In this document: piece by piece, positions 1-6,465 of the stretch | Layout: the number at the start of each line of letters is the position of its first letter | Numbering within the stretch: the stretch's first letter is position 1 | Origin: an uncultured Altererythrobacter sp. | GTDB taxonomy: Bacteria > Pseudomonadota > Alphaproteobacteria > Sphingomonadales > Sphingomonadaceae | DNA: 14,248 bases | Assembly (NCBI GenBank): GCA_938009055.1 | Contig: CALLIO010000025.1 | Location: 1 to 14,248, forward strand | Reading direction: 5' to 3' | Position numbers and translations under genes: made by a program | The notes under the pieces: model-generated | The model's input: only the letters and a program-made list of their open reading frames with translations | Database searches by the model: none | What the model was told of the DNA's origin: nothing

Positions 1-407
1 ACATCTGCACCAATTCCGGCCTGTGCGCGCTGGCCTTCACCGCGCATATGACGTTGCTGGGTGAGAAGGGTCTGCGGCAATTGGCCGCCGAAAACCACCG
101 CCTCGCTTGCGCCGCCGCCGACCGTCTTGAACAAGTGCCGGGCGTCTCGCTCCTCAACACCTCCTTCTTCAACGAGTTTACGGTGATGCTTGATGGCAAG
201 CCCGCGCGTGAGATCGTGCGCGATCTGGCCGATCGCGGCGTGTTGGGCGGTGTGTCGCTTGGCCGTCTGTATCCGGGCGTCGAAGCGCTTGAACACGCGC
301 TGCTCGTCGCGGTCACCGAGACGACGACGATGGAAGATATCGAAACGCTTGCCACCGAGCTCGAAGCTGCCCTTGTTCAAGATAGTCTTGTGGAGCCTGC
401 CCAATGA
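1..407 (+). CDS. gcvPA: Glycine dehydrogenase (decarboxylating) subunit 1, C-terminal part (5' end outside window)
   Basis: This is the 3' end of the gene for the N-terminal-type subunit of the P-protein of the glycine cleavage system. The cytoplasmic, PLP-dependent P-protein decarboxylates glycine and passes the aminomethyl group to the lipoyl arm of GcvH. The reading frame is already open at base 3 and starts ICTNSGLCALAF, which matches the conserved 'NICTNxxLCALA' stretch of GcvPA. It continues through a typical C-terminal domain (GEKGLRQLA, then GVLGGVSLGRLYPG) to a TGA at 405-407. The ATG at 48 lies inside the conserved region, so it is not the real start. About 135 C-terminal residues are visible, so the gene is truncated only by the window edge. 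The stop overlaps the start of gcvPB, as expected for two subunits made in equal amounts. The family call rests on recognised conserved segments and the partner gene. Confidence 0.93.
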   Translation, partial: ICTNSGLCALAFTAHMTLLGEKGLRQLAAENHRLACAAADRLEQVPGVSLLNTSFFNEFTVMLDGKPAREIVRDLADRGVLGGVSLGRLYPGVEALEHALLVAVTETTTMEDIETLATELEAALVQDSLVEPAQ

Positions 408-1969
408 ACGCGCCCAACCAATCAGGCTGGAAGCCCAGCATGCAAGCCGTCGATGCGAGCGGCGACATGGTGACCACCACAGGCAACCGCGCGCTGATGC
501 TGGAAGAGCCGCTGATCTTTGAGATTGGCCACGCGGAAACGACCGGCGTTGACCTGCCCGAAATTGATGCGAGCGCGCCCAACCGTATGGGCGGCTTTGA
601 CCGCGCCGAACCCATCGGCCTTGTTGGCCTGACGGAGCCGGAGACGGTGCGGCATTACACGCGCCTGAGCCGCCAGAACTACGGCATTGATCTGGGCTTT
701 TTCCCTCTGGGAAGCTGCACCATGAAGCACAATCCGCGCCTCAACGAGAAAATGGCGCGTCTGCCTGGCTTTGCCGATATTCACCCGCTCGCCCCGCAAT
801 CCACGGTACAAGGCGCGCTTGAAGTGATCGACCAACTGGCGACCTGGCTCAAGACGCTGACGGGTATGCCGGCCGTCGCGATGAGCCCGAAGGCCGGCGC
901 TCACGGAGAGCTGTGCGGCATCCTTGCGATCCGCGCTGCGCACACCGCCGCCGGAAACCCACGCGAAGTCGTGCTGGTCCCGGAAAGCGCGCATGGCACC
1001 AACCCGGCAACCGCCGCGTTCGCGGGCTATAAAGTTGATAACATCCCCGCCACGCCCGAGGGCCGCGTGGATGTCGAGGCGTTGATTGAGCGGCTTGGCC
1101 CCGATGTGGCCGCCGTGATGATCACCAACCCAAACACCTGCGGCCTGTTCGAAAAAGACTTCCGAACCATCGCCGATGCGGTCCACGAAGTGGGCGGATA
1201 CGTCTATTGCGATGGCGCAAACTTCAACGCGATTGTAGGCCGCGTGCGTCCGGGCGACCTTGGCGTTGATGCGATGCACATCAACCTGCACAAAACCTTT
1301 TCCACCCCTCATGGGGGCGGTGGTCCGGGATCGGGCCCGGTGGTCTTTTCCGAAGCGCTCGCACCCTTCGCGCCGCTGCCCTTCATCCGCAAGGATGAGG
1401 ATGGAGTTTACGAGATTGTCGAGGAGGAAAGCCGCGAGGAAAGCCGAGGCCAGACCTTTGGTCGTATGACAGCGTTCCATGGCCAGATGGGCATGTTCAC
1501 CCGCGCGCTGACCTATATGCTCAGCCATGGTGCAGATGGTCTGAAACAGGTCAGCGAAGATGCTGTGCTCAACGCCAATTACATCCTGCGCAGCTTGGAG
1601 GATCTGCTCCACGCGCCCTACGCCGATAGCGGCCCGTGCATGCATGAGGCCCTTTTTGGCGATAAGGATTTCGGCAATGGTCTGACCACGCTCGATCTGG
1701 CGAAAGCGATGATCGACGAAGGCTATCACCCGATGACCATGTATTTCCCATTGGTGGTGCATGGCGCGATGCTGGTTGAGCCGACAGAGACCGAAAGCAA
1801 GGCGGCGCTCGACCAGTTCATCGAGGCATTCCGCAGCGTTGCGACCCGCGCGCTGGCAGGCGATGAAAGCATGAAGGAAGCGCCCTATTACGCGCCGCGC
1901 CGCCGCCTTGATGAAACGCAGGCCGCCCGCAAACCGGTCTTGACGTGGGAGCCGCAAGAGGCCAGCTAG
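404..1969 (+). CDS. gcvPB: Glycine dehydrogenase (decarboxylating) subunit 2, PLP-binding
   Basis: This is the second P-protein subunit (521 residues, normal length), which carries the PLP-binding lysine. With GcvPA it forms glycine decarboxylase (EC 1.4.4.2) in the cytoplasm. Conserved landmarks include LGSCTMKHNPRLNE near residues 102-115, SPKAGAHGELCG, VPESAHGTNPATA and MITNPNTCGLFE. The PLP site is HINLHKTFSTPHGGGGPGSG, where the Schiff-base lysine is Lys297 (codon 1292-1294). The ATG at 404 overlaps the gcvPA stop as ATGA, which fixes the start and suggests translational coupling. A long antisense reading frame over the same bases is a codon-bias shadow. The split into PA and PB is common in sphingomonads, Caulobacter, Firmicutes and archaea, whereas many other proteobacteria have one fused gcvP. 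gcvT and gcvH are probably upstream, outside the window. Nothing looks abnormal. Confidence 0.97.
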   Translation: MNAPNQSGWKPSMQAVDASGDMVTTTGNRALMLEEPLIFEIGHAETTGVDLPEIDASAPNRMGGFDRAEPIGLVGLTEPETVRHYTRLSRQNYGIDLGFFPLGSCTMKHNPRLNEKMARLPGFADIHPLAPQSTVQGALEVIDQLATWLKTLTGMPAVAMSPKAGAHGELCGILAIRAAHTAAGNPREVVLVPESAHGTNPATAAFAGYKVDNIPATPEGRVDVEALIERLGPDVAAVMITNPNTCGLFEKDFRTIADAVHEVGGYVYCDGANFNAIVGRVRPGDLGVDAMHINLHKTFSTPHGGGGPGSGPVVFSEALAPFAPLPFIRKDEDGVYEIVEEESREESRGQTFGRMTAFHGQMGMFTRALTYMLSHGADGLKQVSEDAVLNANYILRSLEDLLHAPYADSGPCMHEALFGDKDFGNGLTTLDLAKAMIDEGYHPMTMYFPLVVHGAMLVEPTETESKAALDQFIEAFRSVATRALAGDESMKEAPYYAPRRRLDETQAARKPVLTWEPQEAS

Positions 1970-2053
1970 TTTTCGCGCTGATCAGATAAGGTCGCACCCC
2001 CAGCGCATCCGAATACGCTAAACAAGCGTCAATCGAAGCGAAGGGCGGGGTGA
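1970..2053. other. Intergenic spacer between gcvPB and the cyclase gene
   Basis: This 84-bp gap holds one small inverted repeat, ACGCT-AAACA-AGCGT at 2015-2029, with no T-run after it, so it is not a convincing terminator. A purine-rich AAGGG at 2041-2045 lies 8 bases before the cyclase ATG and is the likely ribosome-binding site. I see no promoter match good enough to call. The cyclase may be read from a weak promoter here or by run-through from the gcv genes. Confidence 0.4.
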
Positions 2054-4144
2054 ATGACCGAGCGATCGGGCGAAAATTTTCTGATAAAGAACTGGCGCAA
2101 TGTGCGCGAGGCCGGGACGCAGCGTCTCGCGCTGACAGGTGTGCTTGTACTGATCGCGCTGCTGATTGCGCGATACGCCTGGGCTTTGCCCGTTCTGGGT
2201 GATGCAGAGCGCGCCTTCTATGATGCACGCGACTATTACACTGCCGAAAAGGTCGAGACGGATCAGCGCATAATGCTGGTCGCCTATGATGACGAGACAT
2301 TGACGATGACCGGCCAGCGCTCGCCGCTCAATCGCGGGGTGCTGATCGATGCGCTCAAGACGCTGGACCAGATGGGTGCAAAGGCAATCGGGGTCGATAT
2401 TCTCTTCGATTCTCCGCAAGAAGAAGATGCCGAGCTGATCGAAACCTTGCGCGCGATGAAGACGCCAACGGCCATCGCCTACATCATCCAAGACGTTAAT
2501 CAGGACGACATAACCTACAATCAACAGCTCTTTCTCGATGAGTTTATGGCCGAGCTTGAAGGCAGCAATGCCTTTCCGGCCAGCGTCAGGCTGGAAAAAG
2601 ATCTCGGTATGACGCGCGTATGGTCGACCATGCCAACTGGCGATGAGCCAGCGCTGCTCAGCCGAGCCATGCTGCAAGCAGGCGGTGATGCGGACAAGGC
2701 ATTGCCCGGATATGAAGGGGCGATTGATTTTCGCTTATGCCTGCGCTGCGACAATCCTGACGCTGAACAATCCAAGGAAGAGGCATTGGAAGAAGAAGCG
2801 GAGCAAGGGGGAACGGAACCGCTCTACACCACGCTTCCGATTACTTTGTTTCAGGACATTGAAGTCGCGCAGGCCATCACCGCCGAGTTTCCGCTGGAAG
2901 GTCGCTACATCATTATTGGCGCTGATGTGGTCGACACAGACCGCGTTTCCAACCCGCTAACGAATTTTCAGGGTGGCACGGTCGCCGGAATGACGATCCA
3001 CGCCGATAAAATCTCACAAATGCTCGATGGACGTGATTTGAGTCACATCGCTGCATGGCAAATCTGGCTATTAAGTGCACTCATGATCGTCATGGCAGTG
3101 CTTACGGGCCTGTTGGAATTTGTCGGCAATTGGAAGATTTATCCGATCCTTGCCGCGCAAGCAGCAGCCGTGCTGGCGGTGCCAATCCTTATGCATAGTA
3201 ACGGGGTAGATACATATGAACTGCCAGCAGCTGGATGGATTGTGGGGTGGATCATAGCGTTCTCGGCGATCACTTCTGCCGCGCGCGCTTCGGGCGCGGT
3301 GCAGCGCAATTTTGCGCAAGGGGCGCTGGGCAAGTATCTCCCGCGCGAAATGGCGCAGGAGATTATCGATAAGCCTGATCTGCTCGCTTTGCATGGCGAG
3401 AAGAAAGAGATTTACGTGATGTTCTCCGACCTGGAGGGCTTTACCAAGATGAGCCACGCTTTGACGCCGGAAATGGTTGCCAAGCTGCTCAATCGGTATC
3501 TCGAAATGCTCAGCAATGTGGTGCTCGAGCATGGCGGAGTGATCGACAAATTTGTCGGCGATGCGGTGGTGGCATTTTGGGGCGCGCCGATTGCGAAGGA
3601 TGATGATGCGGACCGCGCTGCCAAGGCAGGCTATGCGATCTGGGAAGCGGGTGAGGCGTTTCGCAAGGAAGTGGCGGAAATGGACCCCTCCTTGCCGCCG
3701 ATTGGCAAAACACGCGTTGGCATGCATTTTGGCGAGGCAGTGGTCGGCAATTTCGGAGGTGAGAGCCGCATTCAATACACGGCGCTGGGCGATTCGATGA
3801 ACACTGCCGCGCGGCTGGAGGCTGCGAATAAGGCGCTCGATACGTCTGTTATGGCGAGCCGCGAATTCGCCGAGCGCACATCGCTCGACTGGTGGCGGCC
3901 GATGGGCAAAGTGGTTTTGCGCGGTCGCGCCCGCCCGGTTGAGCTGATGGAACCGGCCCCGAATGTCGATGCTGTGGACCGCAAGGCGCTCGAACAAGCG
4001 CTGGCACTTGTATCGACGCGACGAAATTCAGCAATTGAGGGCGTTGAGGCCCTTGTAGAGCGCAATTTGGCTGACAAGGGTCTTGCGAATCTGCTAAATC
4101 GTATGTCAAATCTGAATGAGGAGGAAGCCTATGTCCTTGGCTAA
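2054..4144 (+). CDS. CHASE2-domain adenylate/guanylate cyclase (class III), membrane bound
   Basis: This predicted inner-membrane receptor cyclase (696 residues) makes cAMP, or possibly cGMP, in the cytoplasm in response to a periplasmic cue. Domain order: one transmembrane helix (about 25-44); a periplasmic CHASE2 domain (about 45-330), with segments such as IMLVAYDDETL and GAKAIGVDILFDSP; three transmembrane helices (about 337-357, 362-381, 393-411); and a C-terminal class III catalytic domain (about 452-640). Visible catalytic residues are metal-binding Asp459 (FSDLEGFT) and Asp503 (KFVGDAVVAF), base-contacting Lys499, and transition-state Asn583 and Arg587 (LGDSMNTAAR). The second base-contacting position is Thr576 (QYTALGD) where mammalian cyclases have Asp, the pattern of class IIIb enzymes. 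All catalytic positions are present, so the enzyme is probably active. The CHASE2 part holds an unusual Cys-Leu-Arg-Cys at 229-232 followed by a Glu-rich stretch. The 3' end overlaps the next gene by 14 bp. The ligand is unknown. ATP preference is inferred from Lys/Thr and is not certain. Confidence 0.9.
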   Translation: MTERSGENFLIKNWRNVREAGTQRLALTGVLVLIALLIARYAWALPVLGDAERAFYDARDYYTAEKVETDQRIMLVAYDDETLTMTGQRSPLNRGVLIDALKTLDQMGAKAIGVDILFDSPQEEDAELIETLRAMKTPTAIAYIIQDVNQDDITYNQQLFLDEFMAELEGSNAFPASVRLEKDLGMTRVWSTMPTGDEPALLSRAMLQAGGDADKALPGYEGAIDFRLCLRCDNPDAEQSKEEALEEEAEQGGTEPLYTTLPITLFQDIEVAQAITAEFPLEGRYIIIGADVVDTDRVSNPLTNFQGGTVAGMTIHADKISQMLDGRDLSHIAAWQIWLLSALMIVMAVLTGLLEFVGNWKIYPILAAQAAAVLAVPILMHSNGVDTYELPAAGWIVGWIIAFSAITSAARASGAVQRNFAQGALGKYLPREMAQEIIDKPDLLALHGEKKEIYVMFSDLEGFTKMSHALTPEMVAKLLNRYLEMLSNVVLEHGGVIDKFVGDAVVAFWGAPIAKDDDADRAAKAGYAIWEAGEAFRKEVAEMDPSLPPIGKTRVGMHFGEAVVGNFGGESRIQYTALGDSMNTAARLEAANKALDTSVMASREFAERTSLDWWRPMGKVVLRGRARPVELMEPAPNVDAVDRKALEQALALVSTRRNSAIEGVEALVERNLADKGLANLLNRMSNLNEEEAYVLG
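4118..4125 (+). promoter_or_regulatory. Strong Shine-Dalgarno deciding the start of the FecR-like gene
   Basis: GAGGAGGA lies 5 bases before the ATG at 4131, inside the end of the cyclase gene. It supports the start at 4131 over the in-frame ATG at 4116, which would itself overlap this ribosome-binding site and add five residues (MRRKP) ahead of the signal peptide. Confidence 0.75.
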
Positions 4145-4862
4145 AGCCCTAAGAATTGCTGCCGCTGCCACTTTGGGCGCGAGCGCATTGGCCATTGCAG
4201 CTCCGGCAGCTGCGGGCGTGGTTGTGAAATCATCGGGCCCATCGGCAAGCACATTTCCAGTCGGTAAGAAGATGAAGGACACGGACCGCATTACGCTGAA
4301 AGCAGGCGATAGCGTCACGATCCTTACATCGGGCGGAACCCGCGTTCTGAAGGGGGCGGGCACCTACCGCGTCGGCGCGCGCGGCACCAAAACACGCCAG
4401 CGTTTTGCCAGTCTCACCCGCACGCGCACCGCGCGCAATGTGCGCACCGGGGCGGCCAGAACTGGCTCTGGCGAAGCGCGCTCACCCAACCTTTGGTTTG
4501 TTGATGTGACCAAGTCGGGCAAGGTTTGTGTGACCGACCTCGCCAATGTCACCTTGTGGCGGCCCGAGGTGGAGGATGACCAGACTTACATCGTTGGGCC
4601 CAAGGCGAACGATTTCCATTATCACGTCACATTTGACGGCAGCGCCAGCACGCGCCGCGTTGATAATGAGCGTTTGGCATTGCAAGAAGACACAGAATAT
4701 ACCATCAGTGGCCCTGGTGGGAATGCAGCGACAACGGTAAGTTTTGCCGTTATTGCTGAGACACCAGAAAATGCGGAGGCCATGGCCGACACTCTCATCG
4801 CTGAAGGGTGCGCGGTTCAATTGGACCTCCTCGCGCAAAGTTTGGAGGATGCGCCTGCTTAA
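4131..4862 (+). CDS. Exported protein with FecR-like segment, function unknown
   Basis: This 243-residue protein begins with a clear Sec signal peptide: basic start, hydrophobic alanine-rich core and cleavage predicted after APAAA (residue 28). The mature part should therefore be periplasmic or released. Residues of about 50-85 (ITLKAGDSVTILTSGGTRVL, then KGAGTYRVG) resemble the beta-strand pattern of FecR-type domains: a regulated value, a hydrophobic strand, then 'G-G-T-x-L'. The middle is Arg/Thr-rich (about 85-115). The C-terminal half (LWFVDVTKSGKVCVTDLANV onward) is predicted beta-rich, with Cys in KVCV and EGCAV that could form a disulfide. The gene overlaps the CHASE2 cyclase by 14 bp and is almost certainly co-translated with it. 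It may therefore act in the periplasm as a partner or ligand of the CHASE2 sensor; that role is inference. The FecR resemblance is weak and there is no clear full-length family match by eye. Confidence 0.75.
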   Translation: MSLAKALRIAAAATLGASALAIAAPAAAGVVVKSSGPSASTFPVGKKMKDTDRITLKAGDSVTILTSGGTRVLKGAGTYRVGARGTKTRQRFASLTRTRTARNVRTGAARTGSGEARSPNLWFVDVTKSGKVCVTDLANVTLWRPEVEDDQTYIVGPKANDFHYHVTFDGSASTRRVDNERLALQEDTEYTISGPGGNAATTVSFAVIAETPENAEAMADTLIAEGCAVQLDLLAQSLEDAPA

Positions 4863-5007
4863 ACGGGCGTGGTTCATCGGACCAAGCGCATAAAAGAACG
4901 GGACGCCTCCGGGCGCAGGTCAAGGGGGCCGCGCTCGAAAAGATTGTGAAGATGCCCGCGATAGGGGGCGAAGGATCCAGCTACAGGGGCTGGAGACTGG
5001 GAGGCAC
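4863..5007. other. Intergenic leader ahead of the cytochrome operon
   Basis: This 145-bp gap separates the signalling pair from the multiheme operon and is the most likely place for the operon promoter. It contains a short CGCC-TCCG-GGCG hairpin candidate near 4904-4915 with no T-run. I found no FNR-type palindrome (TTGAT-N4-ATCAA) and no full CRP-like palindrome, only an isolated GTGA. An open frame runs across the gap, but it overlaps the start of the cytochrome gene in another frame and has no family features, so I do not call it. Confidence 0.35.
4999..5004 (+). promoter_or_regulatory. Ribosome-binding site for the five-heme cytochrome
   Basis: GGGAGG sits 3 bases before the ATG at 5008. 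The spacing is short, but this is the best Shine-Dalgarno in the area and favours 5008 as the start. The alternative GTG at 5083 would give a more standard signal peptide but has no visible ribosome-binding site. Confidence 0.5.
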
Positions 5008-6465
5008 ATGTTCGGTTCGACGTCTGCTAGACGATCAGGAATTTGGCCATCAAATTGGTCAGGCTTTGCGCATGCATCGCGCGTGTTTGCTGCGCGTTCG
5101 CCGCGCATTCTGGCCGCGGGAATGGCTGCGTGCCTCGCGCTTGGATTGCTCTTTGCCGCTGGCGGTTTTCAAGCCACAGAAGCGCAAGCACAAGCATCAG
5201 GCGCACGCTATGAAGGCGTTGCGACCTGCGCCGGTTCAACCTGTCATGGCCGTGCGGAAGGCAATGGCGCTGTCGTTCGCCAAGATGAAATAGCCACATG
5301 GCAAGAACCCTCTTCCCCCAGCGGTTCGCACAGCCGCGCCTATGCTGTTCTTGCCAGCCCGCGCGGTCGCCAGATCGCCAAGAGCCTTGGCTATAGCTCG
5401 CCGCAAGTCGCGCAATGCCTCGGTTGCCATTCGACTTATGTGGCGCAATCAAGCCGCGGCCCGCGTTTCCAAACCTCTGATGGTATCGGGTGTGAGACGT
5501 GCCACGGGCCAGCTGAAAACTGGCTGGCATCGCATTATGCTGCCGACGCAAGCCATGCGTCCAATGTTTCCAATGGATTGATACCGCTCGACCGCCCGCA
5601 AGTGCGTGCGCAGGTCTGCCTTGATTGCCACTTCGGCTCGACCAAAACCGGGCAATTCGTAACCCACTCAATGATGGCAGCAGGCCACCCGCGGGTCAGC
5701 TTCGAGCTGGACTTGTTCTCAGCCTTGCAGCAGCATCATGATGAGGATGACGATTACGTGAGGCGCAAATCGCGTACCGATAGTGTGCGGCTTTGGGCAG
5801 TCGGGCAGGCAGAGGCAGTGCGCCGCTCGACCGATTTGTTCGCTCGGCCCAAATTTGCGCTGAAAGGCAATTTCCCTGAATTCTACTTCTATGATTGCCA
5901 TTCCTGTCACCGCGCAATCACCGATGGGCCCAAGCGCAAGCTGACGTTTGAGACCAATTCGGGACGGCCGATTCCTTACGGTAATCCGCCCTATAATGAT
6001 GAGAATATTATTATGCTGTCCGCCGTTGCCAAGGCGCTTGCGCCCGGACAGGCTGATCGCTTCCTTGCTGCTAGCCGCAATTTCCATGGCGCGATGGGCA
6101 AAGGACGCGGAGCAAGCCAGCAGGCTGCGATCAATTTGCGCAATCGCGCTGGCGCGCTGTCCGATGCTTTGGCTGCGCGCAGCTATGGCGGTAATGATGC
6201 CTTTGCGATCATCGCGGCGATTTCCGCAAACACCACGCGTTCGCGCTTCACCGATTATGCTGGCTCTGTTCAGGCGGTGATGGCGGTTGATACGCTGCTC
6301 AATTCATTGGTGCGCGATGGCCGAATTACGGTCGGTGCAGCAGCCGGCATCAGAGGCAATATCAACCGTGCTTATGCCGCTGTGGCAGAACCCAATTCTT
6401 ACCGCCCGGCGCAATTCCGCAGCGCGCTTGGATCAGCGGCCCGTGCAATCGGAGCGCTTAGGTAA
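5008..6465 (+). CDS. Exported five-heme c-type cytochrome (cytochrome c554-like)
   Basis: This 485-residue periplasmic electron carrier has five covalent heme sites: CAGSTCH at 74-80 (the less common CX4CH type), CLGCH at 137-141, CETCH at 162-166, CLDCH at 204-208 and CHSCH at 297-301. A long N-terminus leads to a Sec signal peptide (RILAAGMAACLALGLLFAAG, cleavage near residue 60 after AQAQA). The segment AAGHPRVSFELD after heme 4 is typical of the cytochrome c554-type multiheme family and probably supplies a distal His ligand. Residues of about 310-485 carry no heme and look helical, a possible separate helical-bundle domain. The start at 5008 is supported by GGGAGG; a GTG at 5083 is possible. 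The stop overlaps the next ATG as TAATG, so the gene heads a tightly coupled operon. Likely role: shuttling electrons between the inner membrane or periplasmic donors and the outer-membrane components encoded downstream. No catalytic CXXCK motif of nitrite-reductase type is present. Confidence 0.9.
   Translation: MFGSTSARRSGIWPSNWSGFAHASRVFAARSPRILAAGMAACLALGLLFAAGGFQATEAQAQASGARYEGVATCAGSTCHGRAEGNGAVVRQDEIATWQEPSSPSGSHSRAYAVLASPRGRQIAKSLGYSSPQVAQCLGCHSTYVAQSSRGPRFQTSDGIGCETCHGPAENWLASHYAADASHASNVSNGLIPLDRPQVRAQVCLDCHFGSTKTGQFVTHSMMAAGHPRVSFELDLFSALQQHHDEDDDYVRRKSRTDSVRLWAVGQAEAVRRSTDLFARPKFALKGNFPEFYFYDCHSCHRAITDGPKRKLTFETNSGRPIPYGNPPYNDENIIMLSAVAKALAPGQADRFLAASRNFHGAMGKGRGASQQAAINLRNRAGALSDALAARSYGGNDAFAIIAAISANTTRSRFTDYAGSVQAVMAVDTLLNSLVRDGRITVGAAAGIRGNINRAYAAVAEPNSYRPAQFRSALGSAARAIGALR

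Noticed and set aside
1940..1945. TTGACG as a -35 box for the cyclase gene
   Set aside because: It lies inside gcvPB and the stretch at the correct spacing (CAGCTA) does not resemble a -10 box.
422..1957. Long antisense open frame (511 residues) across gcvPB
   Set aside because: It lies entirely opposite a clear gcvPB gene, has no recognisable domains and a His/Arg/Ala-rich composition typical of the antisense frame of GC-rich coding DNA.
2015..2029. Hairpin ACGCT-AAACA-AGCGT as a terminator after gcvPB
   Set aside because: The stem is only five base pairs and no T-run follows, so intrinsic termination is not supported.
4808..5293. Possible small gene bridging the FecR-like gene and the cytochrome gene
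   Set aside because: It overlaps both neighbours in another frame, is basic and low in motif content, and would displace the strongly supported cytochrome start.
5008..6465. Reading the five-heme protein as a cytochrome c nitrite reductase (NrfA)
   Set aside because: NrfA has a catalytic CXXCK (or variant) site and a different arrangement; here four sites are CXXCH and one is CX4CH, with no active-site motif of that family.
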